DNA from: Halichondria panicea
Lineage: Eukaryota; Porifera; Demospongiae; Suberitida; Halichondriidae
Length of the DNA stretch: 64,000 nt
Assembly: GCF_963675165.1 (NCBI RefSeq)
Contig: NC_087389.1
Coordinates: 2,142,001 to 2,206,000, forward strand
Reading direction: 5' to 3'
Shown here: positions 43,590-56,800 of the stretch, one piece after another
Position numbering within the stretch: the stretch's first letter is position 1
Layout: each line of letters begins with the position of its first letter
Made by a program: the position numbers and the translations under genes
The notes under the pieces: model-generated
Database searches by the model: none
What the model was told of the DNA's origin: nothing
Seen by the model: only the letters and a program-made list of their open reading frames with translations

Positions 43590-46500
43590 ATGTCGCAGTT
43601 GATTGAGACTTTCCAGAGTATTGGCCTCAGTGAAGCCAAAGCCAAGGATACCATCAAGAACACTGCTCTCTCAAACACCCTCAAGGGGCTGATACTACAG
43701 GTGCAATAATTATCATACACCTAGTACCTATACTTTTATATTGATATTCAGGCCCAGCAAAAGCTGAATGACTCCAAGGTGACCAAGCCAATGGGTAACC
43801 TGTTGTATCACATGGCAACACGGTTTAAGGGTTCAGAGACAAGATCAGCATTCATTGTAGATTACATATGCAGTGAGAAACTGACGTCTGAGCCACAGCT
43901 GGCAGGTACACACTAGCCTTTGATTACTGAACGATATAAATTTTTCGAGGCTACGTTGTACAGTACAAATTGTGCTGTATATTTTCAATTGGTGCTTTAG
44001 AGTGAGGCATCAATTCAGACAATTTAATACGATAGTGATAGGCGTGGTGCTGCCGAACAGAGCAAGATTCTGCTTTAGACGTATCAGCCTTTGGGTTTAG
44101 ATTGTGACTATACATGTACATGTAGTTGGGTCGAGGTTACAGAACGATAATTCATTTTAACTAAACGCTGTATACTTGGTTTATCCTGCAGCTGCCCTGG
44201 AGTTTCTCAAGACCCACCCGGTGGACCCCATCGACACCACAGCCTTCGAGCAGTGCTGTGGAGTGGGTGTGGTCATTTCTCAGGAGGAAATTACTCAGTG
44301 TGTGAGTGCTGGGCTCATTACTGAGGCTCACAGTACAATAAGTATTGATTTGCCATAAAAGAAAACCCTTAGGAATACTGTATGTAAATCTGTAAAGTAT
44401 GTATGATTTGCTTTACCGTTAATTGGAGACAACTTTGCTCTAGTAGTGAGGTACATTGTAGAAAAAATGCAAACCCTGAGTGTGACACTTTACGGACTAG
44501 ATTGCTTCAATCCATATTGCCTGTTCATTCTGACACCAGATGATAACTCCATTGTACAGGTGCAAGAAGCGATTGAAGCCAGCCGAGCTGAGCTCCTTGA
44601 ACGAAGGTACACATTCCCCGTAGGAAAACTAATGGGTGAGTGTACATCATGTTACATAGCTGAATTTGCAGCATACTTGAATATAGGCCCAATACTTTTG
44701 GTGAAGGATTTTTTACTTTATGCTGTACCCTGCCCATGCACTCTGCAGCTCTTTGATTTACTGTCATCTGCAGGTGCTGTGAAGGACCAACTGAAGTGGG
44801 CTGATGGGAAATTGGTCAAGTCTACTATTGAGCAGCAGGTGGCCAATCACTTCTTCCTTGCCGCTTTTTACATGCAACTGATTTATGTACTTATAGGTTG
44901 AAGCTTTGCTTGGCCCGAAAACTGTTGAAGACTCAAAACCATCAAAAGGAAAAGTATGTTTAAAATGCTGTAGGATTTTATTGCTGACATAATTATATAC
45001 ATTGTACTGTGACGCATAATTATGTGGACTGGTTGTGGGAGCTACATGTGTCCTCAGGGTACAACAAAAACAAGTTATAGTTATAATACGGGTACGAGGG
45101 ACGTATGGCATATATTGTACTGAAGCCAGCCCCGATGGCTGAGTGCAATATAATTATGCTATGCATCCCGAGTACACGTAGTTTATATCCCGAGGTCGTA
45201 GAAATGTAACTTTCATATAGCAACCTCGATAGCAACACAATACAAACACAAAACAAAAATGACAGAGACGTCTCCAAAAGTAGCTCCATCTCTTCTAGAC
45301 GATGTAGTCATTGGTCCAGTTCGTCCAGCGTTCAACCTTGGCATGGACGAATGGTTGGACGCACAATGTTGGGACCAGTCTCTCCTGGACACGAAGCAAA
45401 ACAGCCCCACTCCACTACTGCTGCAAAACAGCCCCACCCAACTACTGCTGCAAAACAGCTCCACCCTGGCACCATTGCTGCTAAACAGCCCCACCCCACA
45501 ACCAAACCACCAAAGAAGAGACGCTCCAGCATCGAGCCCCAACCAAAAAAGAGCCGCTTCTCGGTGCTGAGTGAAGTGGAATTGAATGACTTGTCTAAGC
45601 CTGCATCCCGAGGAACACAGAATCATCTACAAAATGGGCCTTGGGGACAATTTTACACTATGGTTGAAAAACAGAAACTCTATTAAACAGTTCCGAACAG
45701 TGCCCCGAGTTTCTGCTGGAAGATATGAATTCAACTCAGCTAAACAAGTGGCTTTCTATATAATTATATTGCAGAGACAAGAAAAGTCAATGGAGACCCA
45801 TAACCTCCATCATCACTTCACTTACTACTCGCTTGACTGCAGCGGTATATGAGAAGCCTTAAACCCGACAAGGCTCCTTATATCTTTACCAAAAATGACC
45901 CTTCATTCCAAAGGCTCCATCACACATGGACTCCGTCTACAGAAACCTTCGTGCAGGTTATGTCCAGTAACGTTCTACAGAAGTGTTCACTAAAGAAGAC
46001 GAAAACAAACTTTGGCAGTGTGGCGTACTGGATGTTCAAGATCCTATAAGTTTGTTGCGTGCTGTTTTCCTTCAACAATGGCAAAACGTTCTGCTTGAAA
46101 GATGGTGAAGAGCACAGGGGTCTTCGTCTATCGCAGTTTAAACGCACCAAAAATGGTTATTCATACATCGAAAATGCATCGAAAAATCGATCTGGCGGTA
46201 TCGCTCAACTTCACATAAGAAGCAAGACTGTCGAAATCTTTGATAATGCCGCAGCCGGTAATCGTTGCCATTGTCGACTCTTGGATCTGTACATTAGCAA
46301 ACTACCAATGGAAGCTACAGAAAAGTCTATGTGCACCTAGTTGAGACCGTCAGGAACGAAACTACCTGGTACTACAGCATTCTGATTGGACAAAACAAGC
46401 TGTCACATATGGTGCATGACATGTGTAAACTTGGAAACATTTCAGGACACAAGACTAATCATAGTCTTAGAGCCACGGGTGCCACTGAATTGTACGCAGC

Positions 46501-49500
46501 TGAAGTTCCAGAGAAGATTATTCAGGAACGAACTGGACATCGTTCAATTGAAGGTCTAAGGTTGTATGAACGAACCAGTGACAAGAAGCATCAAGCAGAT
46601 TCCAACAGTCTCTCTTCAACCTCAAGCTCAACATATCAGGCTCAAATTGCTAAACTTGACTGTTCCTCTCAAAACTTGGCTTTGAACACTTCAAGCTCTA
46701 TTGTACCCAATATGACATACAACAACTGTCAAGTAAATATTAACTTCAACCAAGGATCAGCACCACCGGTTAACTTCATTTCCACTCCTAATCAACCCAG
46801 TGACAATCCTTTCCCGACGATGGATGATGTACTCGCATTCCTTAGAGACTGACTGCATTACTTAAAACAGGACATAACTGAACATGATAATTATACACTC
46901 GTATTTTTTGAGTATAATAATAATTATTAGCATGCATTCATCTCTGTATAACGTTTATTTGATTGAACAAACTGCATGCATGTGATACATTTATTTCTCC
47001 TTGTAATTAAGAATCTTTATTTGCCCCAGGCTTTTTGTGGTTAGTGCATTATGCTGCATATTGCACTTGGCAATCAACATAGCAACGGGATATAATGCTT
47101 GATTAATTGATATTAACTTGACAGAAATTATTAATGCATAACGTTCCATTCTTTGTTCCCTAGAAACGAGCAGCCCCCACCACTACTGCTGCTCAGAAGA
47201 AGCCAGAAAGAGTGACTCAGAGTCAGAAGGAAGAGGAAGACCCTCTACTGACAGGGGAGGCACTCAACTTCCACAAACCAGGTGAGCGGGGCTTCCTTTT
47301 TCTCTGCACAGTATACTTGTTCTATAAAATTGTATTGGACCACTGATATCCTACCACTGCATTAGAAGTTGAATTTTACATGTTTTACTATACTGGGCAT
47401 CATGTACATGCGATGACGAGCACATAATAATTATTGTGAACTGTAGGAGAGAACTACAAGACAGAAGGCTACGTGGTCACCCCCAAGACCATGGAGCTGC
47501 TTCAAAAGCATCTCACCACTACTGGTGGAATGGTCATCACCAGATTCCCCCCTGAGCCCAATGGTATCCTGCACATAGGCCATGCCAAGGCCATCAACTT
47601 TAACTTCAAGTATGCCATTGCCCATGGCGGCGTCACTTACCTGAGGTACGATGACACAAACCCTGAGAGGGAGGAAGAGAGGTTTATCAGAGGCATCCAA
47701 GAAATGGTGGAGTGGCTAGGTGAGTCTGTTGGTGTTGTGTGGGGAGATCAGGTTGGAGGGGAGACTACAGGATGCATTTAATGTTATTTATCGATATATT
47801 GTACATTTACATACCTCTTACATTAAGTCTGCAATGCAATGAATGGTACCTTTTCTACATGTAGTCAATACAAAATTGTCCTCCAGTTTCTTAGTCAGCT
47901 GACCTATTACTGAACACCCACAGGTTACAAGCCATGGAAAGTGACCTTCTCGTCAGACAACTTTCAACAGCTGTATAACTGGGCAGTGGAACTCATTAAA
48001 AAGTACCTTCTATTGTTACTAATAATTATGCATGTAGCTGAAGTAATCTTTCTAAGCATATACATGTACCCACCTTAAAATTGTGTAGTATACGTACGTG
48101 TTACCGATGTGTTTACCGTAAATAATAAAAATTTATGTAACTAGCTCAGTGTACCTCTTTCTACAGAGGCCATGCGTACGTGTGTCACCAGCGTCACGAG
48201 GAGATCAAAGGTCACAGTCCGCCACCCAGCCCCTGGAGGGAGCGACCCATAGAGGAGTCACTACAGCTCTTTGAGGTGAGCCACACGGGAGGGCTCATAC
48301 AGAGAGGGTATTGCTGAATATGGTTGTCGATTCTTAGTCTACGTACGTTCCGAAAGTTTTGACAGAGGTGGCCAGAAGATGATTAGATACATGTACGTAG
48401 CATTTTGTGTGCTGTGCGTCTCTGATGTTCTATGTTCTATGCTCTGATGTTCTATGCGGTCAGTCTATGCTTAAAACGTTGGTTTGTACATTAATGTGCA
48501 GGATATGCGCAGAGGAAAGTTTGAGGAAGGAGAGGTAAGTACAATTATCCATCATGAGCTGCCTGTATCCTCTCTAGAAATATACTTCTTAACACTCTTT
48601 TTTTTTCCCCAGGCCACTCTGCGTATGAAAATGACCCTGGAGGATGGAAAGCAGGACCCGGTGGCATACAGGATCAAGTACACCCCTCACCCCCACGCAG
48701 GTGACAAGTGGTGCGTCTACCCTACCTATGACTACACCCACTGTCTGTGTGACTCCATTGAGAACATCACTCACTCACTCTGCACCAAGGAGTTCCAGGC
48801 AAGGTGAGCCATGCGTATAGTGGTATAGTGGTGAATGAGTAGGATTTACGATAAAAGATTTGTTATTATTAGTGTATCAATAATTATGTAGGTGTACATA
48901 ATTATATCACTATGTGCATGCACTGTATGTGACCGCCTTGTCATAATTATGCCAACCTTGGATATCATAGCACTCCTACTGTACATAGCTCTCTAGCCTT
49001 CTTCTATAGACAGTTGGGATGGATTTGTCTGCCAATGTACATGTACATGTAGTACGTACATGCATGACAACACAATTATGTCTCTAATGTATACTAGTAG
49101 CACACCCTCCCTCCAAGTTATCCTTATAGCAAATTCTGGCTTCCAAAAGTAAGCTATTTGTACATTAACCTGAAATACATGTATACTACGTATCAATCCC
49201 TCTTCAGACGCTCCTCCTACTATTGGCTGTGCAATGCGTTGAACATCTACTGCCCTGTGCAGTGGGAGTATGGTCGTCTTAACCTTCTCTACACTGTGGT
49301 CTCCAAAAGGAAGATCCAGCGTCTCATAGAGCACAAAGTGGTGGCAGACTGGGACGACCCACGGCTCTTCACGCTTACCGCTCTCAGGAGGAGGGGCTTC
49401 CCAGCAGAGGCCATCAATGCTTTCTGTGCCAAAGTGAGGTTTATTGCTGGGTAATGATCATGCAATACAATGGATGGGGAGATTTTCGGCCCTTTTTATG

Positions 49501-52500
49501 GGATCTCATTTGGAGAGAACTGTCTGCCAAAGTCACCGCATACTTGTAGTTATTTGACTAACCCTTCAGTACCTGTATTTTGCTTCACATTAAGCTGATT
49601 GCGTGGTGTGTGTTGTGGTCTAGGTAGGTGTGACCATGTCTCTGGTGGTGATCCATCCTGACATGCTGGAGTCTTGTGTCAGGGACAACCTCAACAAGAA
49701 TGCTACCAGGTGAGTGAGAGCTGGTACGGCCATTGCAGGGCCCTGTATAAGCCCTGCTTAACAACTTATCCTGATATGCCTGCTTACAGTAGAACCTCGA
49801 TTATTCGGCCCTCGATTATCCAGCTTGGCAATTTTCTCTATGATTTGCTACCATGGAGACATGCATGCTTATCTTCTACACTACCACATGCACTAAATTT
49901 GCACTGCTGTTGTGAGTGGATCAAGGTGTGGTTTATGTATTCGATTATCATTTATTTGGCCTGCCTCTGGAACTAAGGTGTCCAGATAATCGAGGTTCTA
50001 CTGTATCCACTTTAGCTTTGTCTCCACGCCCACTTCCTCTCCTTGTTAATTGCTTGGTCGAAGCCTGTAGAAGAGGCTAGCTATTCACTCTCCTTGAATC
50101 CTGGATGTACTTAACGTATACATAGAATAGATGCGGTTGGTATACAAGTACATGTCAGTTGCGTCCCTCCCTTAAATACAGGGTGATGGCAGTTTTGGAT
50201 CCAGTTCGAGTGGTCATACTAAACCTCTCCTCAGCTGATGTGAGTTGCCCTATACAGTAACGCCATACTGTACACGTGTACATGATTGCACTGAATAAGT
50301 ACAGTCTGTCTTATTTATGTTCACCTGCATTGAGCCACCTTCCTCCCCTATCCAGACCACAGAGCTGGAGGTGCCCAACATTCCCCAGTGTCCGGAGAAT
50401 GGTAACCACATGGTGACCTTTGATCCCACAGATCTGTACATTGACAGAGCCGACTTCAAAGAGGTGACAAAAACAATTATTACAGCGTTACTCTACCCCG
50501 ATCAATGTCTTGGAAAGTTTTCAGCACGAAATTAGTAGTCGTATATGTGTATCAAAGTTCTGCTCAAAAGCATCCGTTATGATCGCTCTCCACTGGTTTA
50601 ATAGTGATTTTGATGTTAAAGAGTAAACACAAAAGCTAAGAAGCTTGAACTTGCACGTTGGCTGCATGGCTACCAAGCTACATGCAGCCTTTATTGCAGC
50701 TGTACCATGAACAATGTTGCTTCTTTGCTGATCCCAGCCCCAGAACATAGTATAGGGTTATGTTCGTATTTTTCGTATTGTAGAGCACAATCCAAAAATA
50801 AAACTACGAAATAAGGTACCTATCCTGTACGAATGTTTAGAATTAGTTCATACGAAATTTGCTTCAACAAAAATTACCCGCTATACAGATCAGGAGTCGT
50901 ATTTCTAAGACTCCAGTCTTCTTTGTTGACTTTGCTGTGATCATAGTGCACAGTGTATGTCTCATGCGCTACTAAATGTTCTCAGCATTCTTCTAGTTAT
51001 ACTTGCTGCTTAGCCATCTTCCATGCTCATGCATGCTGCATTTATTGTATAACAACTCCTCTGGTTTCTATTATTCATGTCAACAGCCGAGGGTTTAGCA
51101 CTTCAGTGCTCTAGTTAATATTGTGGTCTGTATTGTTACAGTATGTACTGTTTGCAGGAGGTGGAGTCAGGATACCGTCGCTTAGCACCAGGGCAACCTG
51201 TGGGTCTTAGACACGCTGGCTATGTTATCACACTTGAAAAAGTGGTGAAGGTATGTTTCATTGCTCTCATCACTTGTGCATGTGTATACCCGGAGAACAT
51301 AAGTATACATTCATTATGTATCTCCACTATTTGAATTCTGTGTGCTTGAATCCTCTCATGCATTTGTATTGTTAGGAGATCAATAATGTGTTAGTAGATG
51401 CCTATTAGGAATCATAGTCACTACCCCATTTCACTGCCATGTACAGGACGGCTCTGGTAAAGTGACAGAGCTTCATGTGACAGCTGCCAAGTCGAGTGAT
51501 ACCCCCAAACCTAAGGCCTTCATTCACTGGGTCTCCAAGCCACTCACCTGCTCTGTGCGTCTCTACTCCAGACTGTGAGTGTTGCATGGAAGTGCACACA
51601 TTAATTATTATAGCCTTGGAAACATCCTCAATCAAGCGGGTATAATTATTTTATTTCAAGGGTATAAAATTAATGTTTACGGTTTTCGCTGATTATAAGC
51701 ATGCATGTACCACAAACATTAATTCCGCGAATGTTTATATCCTGTGGCTTTCACACATGCTTACATGTACATGTACATGCATATTGTAGGTTCATTCACA
51801 AGAATCCTGAGGACCCCAACGAAGTGCCTGGAGGGTTCTGGACTGACATTGCACCTGTGAGTCGATCATTCACCACATACTATGTGGTGAATGAGCATCT
51901 CCCAGTGTATCTTACTTTTAAAGATAGTGCCCTGAATGCATAAGTACTCTCATGTTCCAAAGGCTTACCATAATAACCATTACCAAATTGACCTGGTTCC
52001 CACAAATCTGTTTTTTGTCGATCCCAATTATATCTAGCCCTTCCCCTGCACAGAACTCTTTGGAGGTGCTAGACGGTGCTCTAGTGGAGAGGAGTGTGTC
52101 TGGAGCACCGGCCCTCACCAAATATCAGTTTGAGAGGGTGGGCTACTTCTGTGTCGACATTGACTCCACTAAAGATACGGTAAGCCAGCTGCTACACTAT
52201 AATTAACTAATTGTCATCCATGTTTATGTTTATAGCCTTTATAAAGAGTAGATATAAAGAGTATTATACATACAGCTAGTGAATAAATAACTGTCATGTA
52301 TATATTATGGCTTGAAAACAAGCTATTATTATCGTTAGAAGGTGACCTCCTTTGCAGGCCTTCCTTTTTCTGTTCTTTAATTGTCACAATTGATAGTTTT
52401 TATGATAAAATACGGGACGAATTGGAGGAACAAAGAAAGAAGGAAGGAAGAGAAAAGGGAGCTGCAGAGCCTGCCTTGCTAAGTCGCGTGAAAATGGACG

Positions 52501-53669
52501 TGGGAAGTCACTATAGCTGGGCGGAGCCTGGCAGGGTAAAACGCTACAGCATGCCTACAGACTTTCACATAAAAGTTGTATCATCATAGATTAGATAGTA
52601 CGCCAGAAAAAGTTTGGAGACATAATTATCGTACGAGGTAGTAAAGACTATACATCTACGTTTAGCTCAATTGTTTTCTGAGTTCAAAGCAGACCCATGC
52701 ACTTGACTAGAGTGTTTATACATAACGAGCAGCTTTCTAGTCCCTAACCAGCTTTAGCTTGTCCCTACAGCCTTTTCAAAGCTCCCAAGATTCATTTGCA
52801 TCAAGAAATGACTCAGAGAGCATACATACCTGGCAATCGAAACCTCCCAAGGAAGACCACCTCTCTATAACGGCCAAAAGGCTGTTCCCCGGCCAATGGT
52901 GTCCGTTGTATGGAGATGATTCCACTGTAGTCTTTCATACTTCCTCTTGTAGATCTACTGACTACAGGTGTCACGAAGTCTATATACAGTGGAACCTCCA
53001 TAAAACGGACACCATTGGGGAACAGCCTTTTGGCCGTTATAGAGAGGTGGTCTTCCTTGGGAGGTTTCGTTTGCCAGCTACGTATTTTCTATGAGTCATT
53101 TCTTGCTGCAAATGAATCTTGGGGCTTTGCTAACTGCTTCTTTAGCTCATACAATCTTTGAAAAGGCTGTAGAGACAAGCTACAGCCAGGTTTTCACGAT
53201 TGTGCAAAATAATGCTATCTCAGCAATAATTTTCTGCTAATTCTGGGTGTGGCTGTCCGTTCTGGGAAGGTTATTTTCCATTGCTAAAGCTAGTTTGGGG
53301 ACTAGAAAGCTGCTCGTTATACGGAGTAGAGAGGTGGTCGCTCCTGAGAGGTTGCTTTACATTGAAGTCATTGTAGTTTCAATCCGGACCTGAGCTCTTG
53401 GCCGTTATATAGCGTGTGGTTGCTCCTTGGAGGTGGTCGTTAATGGAGGTTCCACTGTATACGTTACTTGAATTCTACTGTAGATATTTGTTCCTCCAGT
53501 TCTTTTTTTTTTATTGTGCACATACCAGTAGTGGTGGTCCTGAAATAATCATTAAACAATGGCTATAATTTTTGTTGTGACAAAGAGTTGACATTGAAAT
53601 GTACCTATGATTGTACAGATGGTCTTCAATAGGACTGTGTCATTGAAAGAAGACTCCGGAAAAAACTAA
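43590..53669 (+). CDS. QARS1: Cytosolic glutaminyl-tRNA synthetase
   Basis: It charges tRNA-Gln with glutamine. Twenty-one exons: 43590-43700, 43752-43905, 44192-44301, 44560-44635, 44774-44838, 44897-44953, 47164-47281, 47447-47719, 47924-48002, 48167-48275, 48502-48534, 48613-48803, 49208-49433, 49624-49709, 50182-50239, 50356-50463, 51158-51250, 51447-51574, 51790-51856, 52054-52179, 53619-53669. All phases agree and give 772 residues (human 775). The eukaryotic N-terminal domain is present ([37 protein letters not shown]). The class I signature is [20 protein letters not shown], and the KMSKS equivalent is [44 protein letters not shown] and the C-terminal anticodon-binding barrels ([29 protein letters not shown]) follow. 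Intron 6 contains a dead Crypton; intron 14 and the last intron contain pogo-like MITEs. Confidence 0.97.
45259..46852 (+). mobile_element. Broken Crypton-type tyrosine recombinase (DUF3504) in QARS intron 6
   Basis: Two frames near the 3' end carry a recognisable recombinase: [28 protein letters not shown] and [14 protein letters not shown] (46059-46340), then [35 protein letters not shown] (46331-46852). The H-x-x-R, GH-R and Tyr positions of tyrosine recombinases are visible. The 5' part is scattered over several frames, with a [14 protein letters not shown] repeat coding for Pro/His-rich sequence near 45400-45500 and a CCGAGGAACACAGAATC region where the frame is lost. Multiple frameshifts mean no intact protein. 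It is a decayed insertion within the 2.2-kb intron, in the same orientation as the host gene. Ends and target duplication were not found. Confidence 0.8.
49787..50003. mobile_element. pogo/Tigger-like MITE in QARS intron 14
   Basis: The left end is CAGTAGAACCTCGATTATTC and the right end is ATAATCGAGGTTCTACTG, with TA on both sides (49785-49786 and 50004-50005). The CAGTNGAACCTC-type end is characteristic of pogo/Tigger elements. A degraded right half of the same family lies at 62690-62791. Non-coding. Confidence 0.9.
50757..50890. repeat. Remnant of the TACCGTATAGCGGG element
   Basis: It contains TTCGTATTTTTCGTATTGTA and ends AAAAATTACCCGCTATACAG, like the right end at 7940. The left end is not intact. 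It lies in QARS intron 16. Confidence 0.5.
52770..53457. mobile_element. pogo-like MITE plus a 145-bp inverted repeat in the last QARS intron
   Basis: 52987-53457 begins CAGTGGAACCTCCATAAAAC and ends TTAATGGAGGTTCCACTG, with TA flanks (52985-52986 and 53458-53459). Its left 180 bp is mirrored outside the element: 52770-52915 is the complement of about 52998-53165 (AAGGAAGACCACCTCTCTAT against ATAGAGAGGTGGTCTTCCTT). The result is a hairpin with arms of about 145 bp and a spacer of about 80 bp. It may be two elements inserted back to back. Non-coding. Confidence 0.8.
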
Positions 53670-53897
53670 TGATACACAATTCGAAGAGTTTAATTATTGT
53701 TATACTGTTAATTTTTGTAACAATTCATTGCATATAAGTTGAAAAGCTTGAATGTTGTAGTGAAGGAAAAATTAATATAATCACACGAATTGCATATAAA
53801 TGCTGGGTTTTAATAATTATACTGATGAAAGCAATAAAAACGTGCGTAATTATGAATGCTAGGAGCTAGTCTTTTACATGCAGTTGAGAAAAATTAA
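53670..53897. other. Convergent 228-bp spacer, QARS (+) and calcium channel (-)
   Basis: AT-rich, with AATAAAAACG near 53830 on the plus strand. The two 3' UTRs must share or overlap this short stretch. Nothing else is seen. Confidence 0.6.
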
Positions 53898-56800
53898 TCA
53901 CACCGTAGTTTCCCTTCTCTTGTTATCTTTATCAAAGGGATTTGAGTAGGCAGATGTGAAGGACAACTCGGACACATTGTCATCAGCTGCAGCCTCAGAC
54001 TCTGTCGGCTCACTCAGCACTGGATCAGTCTGAGACGAATGCTTCCTACTATGTGTGACTAGTGTAGAGAGCTCTCTCGTCTCTTCCAGGGAGTGTAGTC
54101 TCACTCGCTCGTGTCCGCCTCTTTGCGGTGGCTCAATGTCCACTGCAGTCATGCTTACTGGGGAGTATCTTCTATTGCGAGCAGCTGGTTCAATGGTTAC
54201 TGTGTGCTCGTTTGTATTGGTGGAAAAGTGCCGACTTCGGGTGTCCTCCATGGATTGATTGAGCTCTTCGTTAAATAGGTTTGTGGTGAAAACTCCTGGT
54301 GATCTGGTGCTCTCAGTGTAGATGCTGGATGACTCGGAGATGCGCCTTGGCTGTGGCGGGGTGCTCTGTGAGAACAACAGACACAAAAATTAGCACGTCC
54401 ATGTCGTCTTCTCTTTATAATTTATAATTATAGCCTATATATGTGTGCGGTGCTAAAAGTATTTAAAGCACACGTACGCGCACATTATGGAGGGTGAAAA
54501 ATTAGTTTATGGGACTCACTGGTGTAGGGGGTAAGTCAACAAACTCAAAGTCGGAAGGGTTTCTCGTAAGCAAGTCAGAGCCAACATCAGGTACAATTCT
54601 CAGACCAGCCTAGATAAACAATTATAGCGTAAAGACAAATATTATTGCAGTGAGAGGCATTCATTAAAATCCAAATTTATGCGCAGTACCAACTATAATT
54701 AATGCCTAGCCTCGATTCAAGGCTGATTAAAATACGGCCTGGTGCCTTTGCAGGGGTGATAGTGCGCATGCGCTTCAAATTACCCAGAATATGGGTAATC
54801 GTACCACGAACGTAAAACCATACCGGAAATTAGTCCGTTTACTAAGAATATGTTCCGTAATACTTTGTCTCTACGACTGAGTTCTGTGAAGCTGTGGCTT
54901 ATGCCGTTTAGAAGGCTTGAACACTAGTTTTAAGACAGAAGAGGTTGTCTTTGCGAGTAGCAGTTTGAGGCACCATACGCTTCCCATAGCCTGTACAGAT
55001 ACAAGGTAAGACATCCTGACCATACAACCGTTATAGAGGTAGATGAGAGCCTCTTCTGGCTTCAGACTAGTGTGAAAGCCTTCTGGAACAATGCAATAGA
55101 GAGCTAAGCTGATGTACAAAGATAGAAAACAGATGAGAGAAAGAAAAAAGGGGATTCCACAGATTCTGGTGAATAAACTAACGCATGCGCACTATCACCA
55201 TGCAATAGGTACCAGGCCGTATTTTAATCGGCCTGAAATCGAGGCTAATTACTTACCATCATAATTATTATCTCATAATTATTTTGTATTGAAGAATATT
55301 GTAAAGGCACGAGAAATAGGCGAGGAAAGACACAACAATGTATGAGAGAGTTTAGACACAATGTATGAACTAATTTTTAAACGGGTTATATCATGTAGCC
55401 TTGCATTGCTTGTTACTCGTGCTATCAGGAGTGCATGAATATTCACACACTCGTGGTGCTATTACCATACTGTTAATTATACGGAGAGTACATGTACGTA
55501 TATTATAGGTGCATGTGCAATGGCAGGTAATCTGGTTATAATTATATTCAGCAGTTAGTGCATGCTCTAAATACCACACTATTTTCTACTGCTGTATTAT
55601 TTGCAACATACAGTTTATGCACATCATGTATATACAACAGTTACTATAATTATGTAACATGGACTTGGACACGAACTATGTGCTTAGAGCTAATACACAC
55701 ACCTTCAGCACTCTCCTGTTCTTGCCGTGGAAGAGCTCTAGTACCTTCCTCCTCTTATGGATGTAGCCCCTCCACACCCTCTGCACCAGCAGGGCCGCAT
55801 ATTCCTGTCCCACTGTGTGGACTGCATGCAAGCACAAAATGACGTGTTTAGGCCTCTGTACCACAATTAGAACAAGCTAGCTATATTATTACTATATATA
55901 CACACTGAGGTAAGGCTGGTGTGGGAGCGCATCGATCATCTTCATCACGTTGGAATCCAGTCACCCGATAACACAACACTATAGCTATTAATATAATGAT
56001 ATTTTACAAATAAGCGAATTAGTTTTTAATTTAGCGTATTGGGCGTGGGTACTATGTCAATGACGTATGTTTGCCGCTGGGCTTTTATATTTTAAATTTG
56101 GCAACCTTCGGTAAAATTAAAAGGCTTACCAACATTTCCCGTCATATGGTATACACACTAGTCTAGACGTGAGTGCCTATTCTCAGTGCGGACTGAGACT
56201 GAGATTTATGTATCACCTACTTCACTACAAATCAGTACCTGTACACTTACCATTCTCGGTTGCTAAGACCTCATCAATTTTTTTGGATGGCATAGTGGGA
56301 AATAGAATGCTCAGCTTGTTCTTGAACTCATAGTTACACTTCCGAGCACATTCCGGACACCCTATACAGGCCGGGGAAAATCATCGCAGTAACAAAAGAT
56401 TACCACAAGATCTACGCGTTTATTGTAGCTCTTGCACCTGTGCATGCATGCTACATTGCACCTACATGCATGCTACATTGCACCTACATGCATGCTACAT
56501 TGCACCTACATGCATGCACCTTAGTATTCGCAGACCAATACAACTTTAGCAGATGGAAAAAAGGATTTATTGAGCAAATTGGTTGGCTATTAACTGTGGG
56601 CTAGGTATAAGAATGCCATACGCCTCTTGCTAAATCAATTTTGATCAAAAAACTGTTGCCCTGTTGAAATACACATGTAAAAAATAAAACAAATGTATGT
56701 TGGTACCTGAGCAATGTATTTTGAGTGATGTTCTAACAAGTGCGAGCAGTGTTGCATTGAAGGACACATAGAGCACCCTCCTCCCTCCATCCTCCTCACG

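Noticed and set aside
49674..49976. 100-residue frame in QARS
   Set aside because: It reads out of exon 14 in the wrong frame into the pogo-like MITE.
56437..56519. CRISPR-like regularly spaced repeat
   Set aside because: Units abut with no unique spacers and the genome is animal; it is a minisatellite.
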